From Candidatus Eisenbacteria bacterium (lineage in GTDB: Bacteria; Eisenbacteria; RBG-16-71-46), in NCBI GenBank assembly GCA_035712145.1, contig DASTBI010000208.1:1-46114 (forward strand): a stretch of 46,114 nucleotides of DNA, in the 5' to 3' direction. The position numbers and the translations under genes were made by a program. Below, in pieces: positions 11,019 to 19,063 of the stretch (position 1 is its first letter; each line of letters starts with the position of its first letter). The notes under the pieces were generated by a model, which saw nothing but the letters and a program-made list of their open reading frames with translations, was not told the DNA's origin and searched no databases.

Positions 11019-11792
11019 ATGAAGTCTCGGAGCCGAACGCCCAGGGAGCCCTTCAGAAAGCCGTTCCGTTACGGCGCGACATCGCGGCGCATCCTGATGG
11101 CGCTGTGCGGCGCGGCTTGCCTCACCGCGGTGGCCCGCGCGGCATCGATCGAGATCCCCGCGGCAAGGGACAACTCGATCTTCGAGGAAGGCGACCTGGC
11201 CAACGGCGCAGGAGACGCCCTCTTCGCGGGCCAAACCGGCTCCGGCTTTGCGCGAAGGGCTCTGATCTTCTTCGACGTGTCCGGTCGCCTTCCCGCCGGG
11301 GCTCGGATCGACAGCGTCGCCATCACTCTCCAGGTCACCAACGCCCCTGACCTCATGCCGCGCCGTTTCGCCCTCCACCGGCTCGGCGCCGCCTGGGGAG
11401 AGAGTGGCTCCATCGCCACCGGCGGCACGGGAGCGGCGGCCGACATGGGTGACGCCACGTGGCGGGATGCCCTCTATCCCGGCCAGCGCTGGTCGTCACC
11501 CGGCGGCGATTTCGATCCCATCGCCAGCTCGATGCGAACCGTGGAAGGCCTGGGCTCCTACACCTGGCGTGGCGTGGGTCTCATGGCCGACGTCTCGCGC
11601 TGGCTGGCCGACCCTGGCGCCAATCATGGATGGATCCTGTGTGGAGAAGAGACGGGCGCCCGCACCGCGCGGCGATTCGCGTCGCGCGAGGCGGGCGAGT
11701 CCTTCTCCCATCCCACGATGACGATTCACTACACACCCGCCGCCGTGACGCGCACCCAATCGTGGGGAAGCGTCAAGGCGGATTACCGATGA
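11019..11792 (+). CDS. Secreted DNRLRE-domain protein, first gene of the oxidase operon
   Basis: A 257-residue exported protein. The chosen ATG at 11019 gives a long basic N-region before the hydrophobic ILMALCGAACLTAVARA; the ATG at 11097 is an alternative start closer to the hydrophobic core. The mature part is one DNRLRE-type domain, a beta-rich adhesive or stalk module of secreted proteins: IPAARDNSIFEEGDLANGAG, then RRALIFFDVSGRLPAGA, FALHRLGAAWGES, GDATWRDALYPG and NHGWILCGEE. The two downstream genes carry close paralogues of the domain. Unlike them, this protein has no FlgD-like sorting domain. Its stop overlaps the next start (ATGA), implying translational coupling. Confidence 0.8.
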   Translation: MKSRSRTPREPFRKPFRYGATSRRILMALCGAACLTAVARAASIEIPAARDNSIFEEGDLANGAGDALFAGQTGSGFARRALIFFDVSGRLPAGARIDSVAITLQVTNAPDLMPRRFALHRLGAAWGESGSIATGGTGAAADMGDATWRDALYPGQRWSSPGGDFDPIASSMRTVEGLGSYTWRGVGLMADVSRWLADPGANHGWILCGEETGARTARRFASREAGESFSHPTMTIHYTPAAVTRTQSWGSVKADYR

Positions 11793-14563
11793 GGTGCAAG
11801 ATGGAAACCCGCCTGTGGACTCCCGTCACTGCCCGCCCCCGGTGCACGCGACCGGGGCTCGCCGGGCCGATCCTGCTGGCGCTCCTGCTCGGTCTCTTCG
11901 TTCCGGTGTCGAACGCCGCGGTGGTCGACCTCAATCCTGTCATGGACAACATGATGGTTCAGGAGAACGTCGGCAACAGCAACGGGGCGGGGTCGTGGCT
12001 GATCGCCGGCAACAACAATCAAGGCGCGAGCGGGCAACCCCGTCGCGCGCTCATCCGTTTCGACCTCTCGGGCATTCCTTCGACGGCGGTCATCACCGCG
12101 GTCACGCTCACCATGACCAACGACCGCGGCAAGGCCGGAACCCAGGCGATCGCGCTCCACCGGGTGACCGCGGAATGGGGGGAAGGCACGTCGAATTCGA
12201 ACAGCGACCCGGGCAAAGGCGCGCCCGCGACCCTCAATGACGCCACCTGGGCGCACCGCCTCTATCCTTCGCCGACGTGGACGACACCCGGTGGGGACTT
12301 CGTCGCCGTCGCCAGCGCCACGACTCCGGTCGGCAACTCGGCTGCGTACTCGTGGACATCGAGTCAGCTGGTGGCCGACGTTCAGCAGTGGGTGACGACG
12401 CCCTCCAGCAACTTCGGCTGGATCCTGATCGGCAACGAAACCGTCAAAGCGACGGCCCGCCGCTTTCACGGCAGGAGCGGCACGACGCCGCCCGTCCTGC
12501 GGGTGACCTACACCACCGGAACCGTGACCGGAGCGTGCTGCACCGGCAGCAGCTGTGAGGAGCTGACGCCGGCCCAGTGCGCCGCGGCCGCAGGCACCTA
12601 TCACGGCGACGGGACCGTCTGCAGCCCCAATCCGTGCGTGACCCCGACCGGGGCCTGCTGCATGACCAACGGCACCTGCGCGGTCCACACCGCGGCGGGG
12701 TGTGCGACGGCCGGCGGGACCTACCAGGGCGACAACACCGCCTGCTCGCCCAATCCGTGTCCAGTGGTGCTCACGCCGTACCTGGATCCGCTGCCGATCC
12801 CCGCGCTGGCGACGCCGACCTCGGGAACGGCCGGAGGCGTGGCGTCCTACACGATGAGCGTGCGCGAGGTGAGCCAGCAGCTCCACAGCCAGCTTCCTCC
12901 GACGCGCGTGTGGGGCTACGGCTCGACGGCGACCGGGGCCACGTATCCGGGGCCGACGATCCTGGCCTCGACCGGAAACCCGGTCACGGTGACGTGGGTC
13001 AATGATCTGCGGGACGCCCAGGGGAATCTGCGCACCACGCACTACCTGCCCGTCGACCTGTGCATGAAGGGACCCGACATGGAGGGGCCCACCGCGCGAA
13101 TCGTCACGCATCTGCACGGCGGTCACGTGCCGCCCGAGTCCGACGGCTATCCCGAGAACACGCTGCTTCCCGGACAACAGACCACCTACGTCTACCCGAA
13201 CAATCAGCCGGCGGGGACGCTCTGGTACCACGACCACGCGATGGGCATCACGCGCCTCAACGTGATCATGGGCATGGCCGGCTACTACCTCTTGACCGAC
13301 GCCACCGAGACGGCGCTCGGATTGCCGTCGGGTCAGTACGAGATGGGACTCGCCATCCAGGACCGGACCTTCAACAGCGACGGATCGTTCCGCTATCCGG
13401 CGGTCTGGGACGAGCACTTCTTCGGCGACAAGATCCTGGTCAACGGCAAGGTCTGGCCGTACTTGAACGTCAAGAAAGGCAAGTACCGCTTCCGGATGCT
13501 CAACGGCTCGACGTCGCGGGTCTACACGCTCAATCTGTCGAACGGCGCTCCCTTCTGGGTGATCGGCAACGAGCTCGGCCTGTTGCCCAAGCCGCTGCAC
13601 CGGACCAGCATCACGATCACTCCCGGTGAGCGGCTGGATGTCGTGATCGACTTCCAGCCGTACACGAACGGCACCCAGATTCTGCTGCAGAACAGCGCGC
13701 CCGCTCCCTATCCGGGCACGCCGGGCGTGGGCGTCATCCCCGAGGTCATGAAGTTCGTGGTCGTGAACGGGGGCGGGACCCACACCGCTCCGCTGCCCGC
13801 GACGCTGCGCCCCTTCACGCCCATCCCCGAGTCCGAAGCCGCGCGCACGAGGACCCTCGAGCTCTTCAAGGTGCCGGACGAGTGCACGGGCCAGCGCTGG
13901 TCCATCAATGGCCTGCGCTTCGCCGACATCACGGAGTTCCCAGGACTCGGCACCGCGGAGATCTGGAGCTGGGTGAACCGGTCGGGATACATTCACCCGA
14001 TGCACATGCACCTCGTGGCCTTCCACGTGCTGGACCGCCAGCCGTTCGTGATCGTGGACGGGGCGATCCAGACCACCGGCCCCCGCGTGGCGCCCGATTC
14101 GGCCGACGCGGGGTGGAAGGACACGACTCCCGTCCGGCCGCTCGAGATCGTGCGGGTGATCGCTCGCTTCGAGGACTACCTCGGCAAGTACCCCTATCAC
14201 TGCCACATCCTCGAGCACGAAGAGCACGAGATGATGCGTCAGTTCCAGGTGGTGCAGCCGACCGGGGTGGGACCGGTGGCGACGGCGCCGGGAGTGGAGC
14301 TGCGCCAGAACTTCCCCAATCCAACCACCGGCGTGACGCGCTTCGCGTTCGAGATCCCGGCCGCGGCCCGGGTGAAGCTCGTGATCGAGGACGTCGCGGG
14401 GCGTCGGATCGCCACGCTCATCGACCAGAAGCTCACCGCCGGAGGCCACGAAGTGCTGTGGGACGGCCTGGTGGCGGGCAGGGAGGCCGCGGCAGGCGTC
14501 TACTTCTATCGTCTGGTCGTGGACGGCAAGCCTTCGACGGCTCGCCGGCTGGTGGTGAAGTGA
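11789..14563 (+). CDS. DNRLRE - Cys-rich repeats - CotA-like multicopper oxidase - FlgD-like sorting domain
   Basis: A 924-residue secreted protein with a signal peptide to about residue 43. Residues 45-245 form a DNRLRE domain like those of both neighbours. Two Cys-rich repeats follow, each opening GACC (from 248 and from 288) and closing CSPNPC. Then comes a full CotA/bilirubin-oxidase-type multicopper oxidase (about 325-830). All four copper-binding segments are intact: HLHGGH at 441-446, WYHDH at 479-483, HPMHMH at 736-741, and HCH at 804-806 with His810 and axial Met815. Residues 840-924 are a FlgD-like C-terminal domain (FPNPTTGVTRFAFEIP, DVAGRRIATL, AGVYFYRLVVDG), which in this type of bacterium marks surface delivery. 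CotA-like enzymes oxidise phenolics, bilirubin or metals with O2; the substrate here is unknown. The start overlaps the previous stop; an ATG at 11801 is possible. Confidence 0.92.
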   Translation: MRCKMETRLWTPVTARPRCTRPGLAGPILLALLLGLFVPVSNAAVVDLNPVMDNMMVQENVGNSNGAGSWLIAGNNNQGASGQPRRALIRFDLSGIPSTAVITAVTLTMTNDRGKAGTQAIALHRVTAEWGEGTSNSNSDPGKGAPATLNDATWAHRLYPSPTWTTPGGDFVAVASATTPVGNSAAYSWTSSQLVADVQQWVTTPSSNFGWILIGNETVKATARRFHGRSGTTPPVLRVTYTTGTVTGACCTGSSCEELTPAQCAAAAGTYHGDGTVCSPNPCVTPTGACCMTNGTCAVHTAAGCATAGGTYQGDNTACSPNPCPVVLTPYLDPLPIPALATPTSGTAGGVASYTMSVREVSQQLHSQLPPTRVWGYGSTATGATYPGPTILASTGNPVTVTWVNDLRDAQGNLRTTHYLPVDLCMKGPDMEGPTARIVTHLHGGHVPPESDGYPENTLLPGQQTTYVYPNNQPAGTLWYHDHAMGITRLNVIMGMAGYYLLTDATETALGLPSGQYEMGLAIQDRTFNSDGSFRYPAVWDEHFFGDKILVNGKVWPYLNVKKGKYRFRMLNGSTSRVYTLNLSNGAPFWVIGNELGLLPKPLHRTSITITPGERLDVVIDFQPYTNGTQILLQNSAPAPYPGTPGVGVIPEVMKFVVVNGGGTHTAPLPATLRPFTPIPESEAARTRTLELFKVPDECTGQRWSINGLRFADITEFPGLGTAEIWSWVNRSGYIHPMHMHLVAFHVLDRQPFVIVDGAIQTTGPRVAPDSADAGWKDTTPVRPLEIVRVIARFEDYLGKYPYHCHILEHEEHEMMRQFQVVQPTGVGPVATAPGVELRQNFPNPTTGVTRFAFEIPAAARVKLVIEDVAGRRIATLIDQKLTAGGHEVLWDGLVAGREAAAGVYFYRLVVDGKPSTARRLVVK

Positions 14564-15540
14564 TGGCGATTGCGTTGCGGTTGCTGGCGGTTTCCGTGCT
14601 GCTGGCGTCGTGGCTCGCAACCACGGCGCCGGCGGCCGAGGTCGCCATCCCGAGCTCGCGGGACAACACGCTCTTCGAGGATGCGAACGGCTCGCTCAGC
14701 AACGGCGCCGGGCCCGTGCTGTATGCCGGCAACAACGGCCAGGGCCTGGCGCGCCGTGGTCTGATGCGGTTCGACGTGGCTTCCGCGCTGCCGAACGATG
14801 CCGTGATCGAGCAGGCGACGCTGGCGGTGCACGTCTCCAACGCGCCCAACGCCATCGCGCGCACCTTTGCGCTCCACCGTGTGCTCGAGGCATGGGGGGA
14901 GGGGGTCTCGTCCACCACCAGCGGCTCGGGAACTGCCGCGACGACCCATGACGCGACCTGGATCCACACGGATTGGCCCGATCAAGCGTGGTCGATCGCG
15001 GGCGGAACGTTCCTCCAGACCGAGAGCGCGACGTGCTCGGTGGCTGACATCGGCTTCTACACCTGGACCGATCCGCGCATGGCCGGCGACATTCGAGCCT
15101 GGCTCGACGATCCATCGACCAACCACGGCTGGCTGGTGCTGGGCGACGAAGTGACGCTCAATACGGCGCGCCGTTTCGATTCGCGCGAGAACGTGGTTCC
15201 CGAGACCCGGCCCGTGCTCGTGGTTCGATATCACCGCAGCGTCGGCGTCTCCGCACCATCGGTCGTGGAATTCTCCCTCGGCCGCGCCGCGCCCAACCCC
15301 GCGAGCCACCGGTCGGTGGTCGCGTTCTCGCTGCCGCGCGCCGCGGCCACCCGGCTCGAGGTCCGCGACGTGGCGGGCCGGGAGGTGGCGCGGCTGGTGG
15401 AGGGATTCCTGGCCGCCGGCCGCCATTCCGCGGTCTGGAACATGGCCTCTACGGCCTCCCTGGCGGCGGGCATCTATTACTTCCAGCTCACCGTGGACGG
15501 TCACACCGTCGCCACCACTCCCGTGGTGCGGCTGAAGTGA
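14563..15540 (+). CDS. Secreted DNRLRE protein with FlgD-like sorting domain
   Basis: A 325-residue exported protein whose ATG overlaps the oxidase stop by one base (TGATG), so it is translationally coupled. The signal peptide is MAIALRLLAVSVLLASWLA. It is followed by a DNRLRE domain (IPSSRDNTLFEDANGSLSNG, ARRGLMRFDVASALP, FALHRVLEAWGEGV, TWIHTDWPDQAWS, NHGWLVLGDE). A FlgD-like C-terminal domain (GRAAPNPASHRSVVAFSLP, DVAGREVARLV, AGIYYFQLTVDG) completes it. It is in effect the oxidase protein without the Cys-rich and oxidase modules. A hairpin at 15549-15583 closes the operon. Together the three products look like a surface assembly that displays the oxidase. Confidence 0.83.
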   Translation: MAIALRLLAVSVLLASWLATTAPAAEVAIPSSRDNTLFEDANGSLSNGAGPVLYAGNNGQGLARRGLMRFDVASALPNDAVIEQATLAVHVSNAPNAIARTFALHRVLEAWGEGVSSTTSGSGTAATTHDATWIHTDWPDQAWSIAGGTFLQTESATCSVADIGFYTWTDPRMAGDIRAWLDDPSTNHGWLVLGDEVTLNTARRFDSRENVVPETRPVLVVRYHRSVGVSAPSVVEFSLGRAAPNPASHRSVVAFSLPRAAATRLEVRDVAGREVARLVEGFLAAGRHSAVWNMASTASLAAGIYYFQLTVDGHTVATTPVVRLK

Positions 15541-15548
15541 GCCAGGTC

Positions 15549-15583
15549 GGCGTCCGAAGCGCGATTACGCCGTTTCGGACGCC
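15549..15583 (+). terminator. Hairpin ending the DNRLRE-oxidase operon
   Basis: Perfect 10-bp arms GGCGTCCGAA (15549-15558) and TTCGGACGCC (15574-15583) with a 15-nt loop, 8 nt after the operon's last stop. No U-tract follows. Confidence 0.55.
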
Positions 15584-15642
15584 TGGGTGCCGGTATACCA
15601 AAGGACTATGCCCTCCCCTCCGAGCGACTCATAGAACGGGCG

Positions 15643-15671
15643 GCTTCACCGGGCGAAACTGCAGGTGAAGC
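15643..15671 (+). promoter_or_regulatory. Leader hairpin upstream of the UspA gene
   Basis: GCTTCACC (15643-15650) and GGTGAAGC (15664-15671) form an exact 8-bp stem with a 13-nt loop. It ends just before the GGAGG ribosome site of the uspA-like gene (ATG at 15690), so it could affect translation or mRNA stability. Confidence 0.4.
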
Positions 15672-15689
15672 AGAAAACGGAGGGTAGCC

Positions 15690-16160
15690 ATGAAGATCCT
15701 GATCGCGCTGGACGCCTCGCCCCACTCGGAGCAGGCGCTGCAATTCGTCACCCGCATGCGGTGGCCGGCCGGGAGCCGGGTGATCGTGCTGAGCGTCCTG
15801 CAGCCGGTCGCTCATGCGGTCTCGATGCCCTATGACCCGACGCCCATCGACGTCGACGTGCTCGCCGAGCAGCGCCGGCAGCTGGAGGAGCTGGTTTCCG
15901 ACGCCGAGAGCCGCCTGCGTGAGTGCGGCTTCTCGACCGAGGGAAGGGTGCTGAGCGGGGACCCCCGGGAAACGCTGGTCCAGGAAGCCCTCGCCACCCA
16001 TGCCGATCTCATCGTCGCGGGTTCTCACGGCCGTACCGGTATCGCGAAGCTGATGATCGGCAGTGTATCCAGCCATCTCGTCACCCACGCTCCTTGCAGC
16101 GTACTGGTGGTCAAGACGGCTGCGGCGGCAGGGCCCTCCGGAACGACGAGGAGGGCATGA
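15690..16160 (+). CDS. Universal stress protein, UspA family
   Basis: A 156-residue cytoplasmic Usp domain with the canonical order. The first strand MKILIALDASPHSEQALQF holds the ATP-binding Asp. DLIVAGSHGRTGIAKLMIG followed by SVSSHLVTHAPCSVLVV has the Gly-x2-Gly-x9-Gly-(Ser) nucleotide-binding signature of ATP-binding members. The ATG sits behind GGAGGGTAGCC. Its stop overlaps (ATGA) the start of a decayed YceI-like gene, so the two were once a coupled pair. ATP binding is inferred from the motif; the physiological stress is unknown. Confidence 0.92.
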   Translation: MKILIALDASPHSEQALQFVTRMRWPAGSRVIVLSVLQPVAHAVSMPYDPTPIDVDVLAEQRRQLEELVSDAESRLRECGFSTEGRVLSGDPRETLVQEALATHADLIVAGSHGRTGIAKLMIGSVSSHLVTHAPCSVLVVKTAAAAGPSGTTRRA

Positions 16161-16309
16161 AGGCAGTCCGGCTGACCTTGCTGGCCGTTGCTGGCTTCAC
16201 CGCGGCGATCGCGGCCGCGGATGCCCCGGTTGCGGTCACGCTGGGACCGAAGAGCACGCTGTAGCTCGAGGGCACGTCGACGATGCACGACAATGAGGTG
16301 TCGTTCTGA
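16157..16309 (+). pseudogene. Broken YceI-like secreted protein gene
   Basis: ATG at 16157 overlaps the UspA stop and encodes a good signal peptide (MKAVRLTLLAVAGFTAAIAA) and then DAPVAVTLGPKSTL before a TAG at 16262-16264. Directly after the TAG the same frame continues LEGTSTMHDNEVSF to a TGA at 16307-16309. YceI-family proteins begin with a phrase like S-x-L-W-x-x-G-T-S-T-x-H-D, so the TAG sits exactly where Trp (TGG) is expected. The remainder of the roughly 170-residue YceI barrel is gone. I read this as the 5' remnant of a YceI-like gene, inactivated by a nonsense change and truncation. A functional 35-residue peptide is unlikely but not excluded. Confidence 0.6.
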
Positions 16310-16331
16310 TCGACCGGATCGAGCAAGCACC

Positions 16332-16937
16332 ATGCTTCTCGACTTTCTTCGAGTGAGGAACGAGGCGGGCGCGAGCAATCGCGCCCGCTGCGTTTTGGCG
16401 GTGCTCACGATGGTTCTCCTTTCCGGCGCGGCGGAGTCCGGCGATGTCACGGTCGAGCTCGACGACTCCACCCGCGCCTGCGGAGTTCAAGGCAGTTTCA
16501 TCGTCCCGGTCTCGGCCGTCGTCGCCTGGGTCGTCCTCACCGATTACGACCACATCGCCGGATTCGTGACCTCGATGGTCTCGAGCCGGGCCGAGCGCCG
16601 GAGCGACGGGTCCCTGCGGGTCCACCAGGTCGCGACGGGGAGCGTGATGGCGGGTGTCGTGCGTCGCCGGGTGCACGTGGAGCTCGATACTCGCGAAGAG
16701 CCGCCACGGCGCATCGCGTTCACGGACGTGCTGGGTAAGGACTTCTCCTCTTATGTCGGAGAGTGGCTGATCGTCCCGATGCCGGATACGGGGGCGGTCT
16801 ACGTGACCTATCGGCTGACCGCCGAGCCTCATGGCGCGATCGCCCGTGCCTTCTGTCGCGGCGCCCTCCGCAAGACCACGCGCGAGCTGCTGGAGCAGGT
16901 GAGGGCGGAGATGCTTCGCCGCCGGGACGACAACTGA
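16332..16937 (+). CDS. Secreted SRPBCC/polyketide-cyclase-like protein
   Basis: A 201-residue protein starting at ATG 16332. The basic N-region and hydrophobic VLAVLTMVLLSGAAESG look like a signal peptide. The mature part matches the helix-grip (START/SRPBCC, COQ10-type) pattern: IVPVSAVVAWVVLTDYDHIA, the family's 'pxxxvwxvltDyexla.F' opening; mid-domain strands (SLRVHQVATGSVM); and the long C-terminal amphipathic helix FCRGALRKTTRELLEQVRAE. Such domains bind hydrophobic ligands. Exported examples near stress genes are usually uncharacterised. It follows the YceI remnant by 22 bp. Confidence 0.7.
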   Translation: MLLDFLRVRNEAGASNRARCVLAVLTMVLLSGAAESGDVTVELDDSTRACGVQGSFIVPVSAVVAWVVLTDYDHIAGFVTSMVSSRAERRSDGSLRVHQVATGSVMAGVVRRRVHVELDTREEPPRRIAFTDVLGKDFSSYVGEWLIVPMPDTGAVYVTYRLTAEPHGAIARAFCRGALRKTTRELLEQVRAEMLRRRDDN

Positions 16938-17025
16938 CATTCGCCGCGTCGAAGCGGGTGCAACCCTCGCGCATCATGTTCCGTAGCGCACTGGCAGAAG
17001 CGGTACGCATTCCGAGGAGGCCCCC

Positions 17026-17463
17026 ATGAATCGCGGTCGATGGCTCATGATCCTGGTCCTGGCCGACGTGGTCACGGCCTTCAGCACCATCGGATCGGAG
17101 CTGTTCTTCAGCTGGACGCTCCCCGCAGAGCTCCAGGACTTCACGCTGACCAGGAACCTCGCCATCTTCAGCGGAAGCGGCTTGATCCTGACGCCGCTGT
17201 GGTCCCTGACGATCATCTCCACCGTCGTGGCCTGGATCGGGTTGCTCAACCTCTGGTGGTTCGCTCGCCGCCTCTATCTTGGAGCGTGGATCGCCTGGTT
17301 CGTGCTGCTCCTGCTCTCCGGTCCCTCGGTGATGACCCCGCTCGGCTCCATGTTCAGCACGGTCGAGGCCGTGGTGGGCGGCGCGGTTCTGGGACTCGTC
17401 TACTTCTCGGACCTGAGCCGCCACTTCGAGCGGCAGGCCGTCCCCGCCACGGCGACCGCCTGA
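17026..17463 (+). CDS. Four-helix membrane protein of unknown function
   Basis: A 145-residue protein with a strong ribosome site (GAGGAGGCCCCC before the ATG). Four hydrophobic helices are visible: MILVLADVVTAFSTIG, LWSLTIISTVVAWIGLL, AWIAWFVLLLLSG and VEAVVGGAVLGLVYF. The ends are hydrophilic, with a short cytoplasmic-type tail LSRHFERQAVP. I recognise no family motif. It converges with the META lipoprotein gene, 28 bp away. Confidence 0.65.
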   Translation: MNRGRWLMILVLADVVTAFSTIGSELFFSWTLPAELQDFTLTRNLAIFSGSGLILTPLWSLTIISTVVAWIGLLNLWWFARRLYLGAWIAWFVLLLLSGPSVMTPLGSMFSTVEAVVGGAVLGLVYFSDLSRHFERQAVPATATA

Positions 17464-17491
17464 AGTCACGCGGCCACGGCGGCGAATGCGG

Positions 17492-17977
17492 CTACAGGGT
17501 CGCGGGCGTCAGCGTCATGAGCGTCTGGCCATCGGCCCCGAGCAATTGGAGCTGACCGCTCGAGTCGACCGTGAAGCGGTGCACGCCTTCGATCGCCTTG
17601 AGGAAGATCTGCTCCTGGGTCGCCAGATCTCCCTCGCAGGCCTTGCGTGTGGTCGCGAGCGGACCGAACGAGACTCGGTCCTGCTCGATCTTCGCGGTGC
17701 CGGTGAAGTTGTTGCAGCCGGTCGTGCCCGAGACGTTGCCTTCGGCCGCGAACTTCACGGAGGTCTGGGACGGGTTCGCCACCGCCTTGCCACCGATGTC
17801 GGCGACGAGCCACTCGGTCCCGGCCAGCGACACGGTTGTCTTGCCGCTCTCCGCCTGGATCTGAGCCGCGGGTGAAGGCTGGCTCGATACGGCGGGCTCT
17901 CTGGAACCGCAGCCGCAGATCGCGGCCATCCATGCCACGCAGAACAGGCTCTTGCGCATTGCTTGCGGAGCAGGCAT
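17492..17977 (-). CDS. META-domain (HslJ-like) lipoprotein
   Basis: A 161-residue envelope protein. The ATG at 17977 behind CTGGAGGTGGGA gives the signal MPAPQAMRKSLFCVAWMAA ending in ICGCGS, where one of the Cys residues serves as a plausible lipidation site. The META domain covers about residues 50-158 with its hallmarks: LAGTEWLVADIGGKAV, VSGTTGCNNFTGTAKIE (the GCN motif) and GPLATTRKACEGD followed by QEQIFLKAIEGVHRF. META/HslJ proteins are linked to heat-shock and novobiocin resistance in E. coli and to antigen variation in Leishmania; the molecular role is unclear. The gene is divergent from the next one, with about 100 bp between. Confidence 0.85.
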   Translation of the reverse strand: MPAPQAMRKSLFCVAWMAAICGCGSREPAVSSQPSPAAQIQAESGKTTVSLAGTEWLVADIGGKAVANPSQTSVKFAAEGNVSGTTGCNNFTGTAKIEQDRVSFGPLATTRKACEGDLATQEQIFLKAIEGVHRFTVDSSGQLQLLGADGQTLMTLTPATL

Positions 17978-18081
17978 TCCCACCTCCAGGCGGCCAAAAG
18001 ACCTTGACGCTGCTACATGCTTACGAAACCATCCCGCGCCACAGTAGTCCCGCCCGGCATTCTCCACCAGGAGGCTCTCCC

Positions 18082-18822
18082 GTGTTCACGCGCTTCGGCT
18101 TCAGAGTGACCCTGCTGGCGATCGGCTTCGCCCTCGGCGTGGCATTCCCTGCCGCCGCGGACTACACCGTGGTCTTCAAATACACGCTGATCGGCGGGGA
18201 CACCTTGACGCGGGCCAACTACTACACCAATCGGCGCATGCGCGTGACGTCTCCGGACGGCAGGGAGTTCATGTTCGATCGCAAGAGCGACAGCGTCACC
18301 GTCATCAACCACAAGGCGCGCACCTACTGGACCGGCAAGCGAGCGGTGGCGGACACGATCGCCCACCGGATCATCAAGGGGAACCGGATCGGCGTCGCCG
18401 AGATGGCAGCCGACACCGCCAAGTGGAACGCGATGGTGACCGCATTCAACGACTCGATCCGCGTCGTCCGAACCTACGAGCAGAAGAAGATCGCGGGCAT
18501 CACCTGTGACCAGTACGTGCTCACCGCGGGCAGCTACCTCACCAACGTGCGCTGGATCGCACGCAGCGTCGACGTGGCGAACTACGGCCCCGAGCTGGAG
18601 AAGGTGGTGATGGCCTCCATCAAGGATCCGCTCGGCCGCCAGCTCATGCGGTTGCTGATCGCCGCGCGCACCAAGGACGGCCTGCCTCTGGCGGGTCGGG
18701 CGACGTTCCGGACCCATGGCTCGTCCGGAAACTTCCAGTTCGAAGCGGTGCGCCTCAAGTCCGGACAAGTCCCTTCGGTCGCCTGGAAGATTCCCGACGG
18801 TTATACGGCGATCAAACCGTGA
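18082..18822 (+). CDS. Secreted protein of unknown function (DUF4412-like pattern)
   Basis: A 246-residue exported protein starting at GTG 18082, seven bases after CAGGAGG. No good ATG gives a signal peptide. The signal is TRFGFRVTLLAIGFALGVAF, cleaved after AAA. The mature protein begins DYTVVFKYTLIGGDTLTRAN. It contains the sequence-order cue 'modified by substrate, then measured' seen in DUF4412-type proteins: YYTNRRMRVTSPDGREFMFD, DSVTVINHKARTYWTG, QKKIAGITCDQYVLTAG. The match is by pattern only and I do not assign a function. Confidence 0.6.
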   Translation: MFTRFGFRVTLLAIGFALGVAFPAAADYTVVFKYTLIGGDTLTRANYYTNRRMRVTSPDGREFMFDRKSDSVTVINHKARTYWTGKRAVADTIAHRIIKGNRIGVAEMAADTAKWNAMVTAFNDSIRVVRTYEQKKIAGITCDQYVLTAGSYLTNVRWIARSVDVANYGPELEKVVMASIKDPLGRQLMRLLIAARTKDGLPLAGRATFRTHGSSGNFQFEAVRLKSGQVPSVAWKIPDGYTAIKP

Positions 18823-19063
18823 CGTAAGAATCGCCACGATTCGTCAGGCAGGCCCCTCTTCGGAGGCTCGGCCGGAAATTCTTGCCATCTGGGCGCGGCC
18901 GGCGCTCTCGGCACCACGTCGAATCCCAGGGAAATTCGCGACACGAGAGGCGGGTGAGCCGTGGCCCCGCTCTTGCGACTGCTGGTACGGCTCGCCTCAT
19001 CGCATCGCGAGCCATCCATTCAAACCACATGGCCGCAAGTCGCACACGCCAAGGAGGTTTCCC

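Noticed and set aside
11783-14620. 945-residue minus-strand frame
   Set aside because: It mirrors the multicopper oxidase gene; no motif and biased composition.
16262-16264. Selenocysteine or other recoding at the in-frame stop of the YceI-like fragment
   Set aside because: The stop is TAG, not TGA, and the frame ends 14 codons later anyway, so recoding would not restore a full protein.
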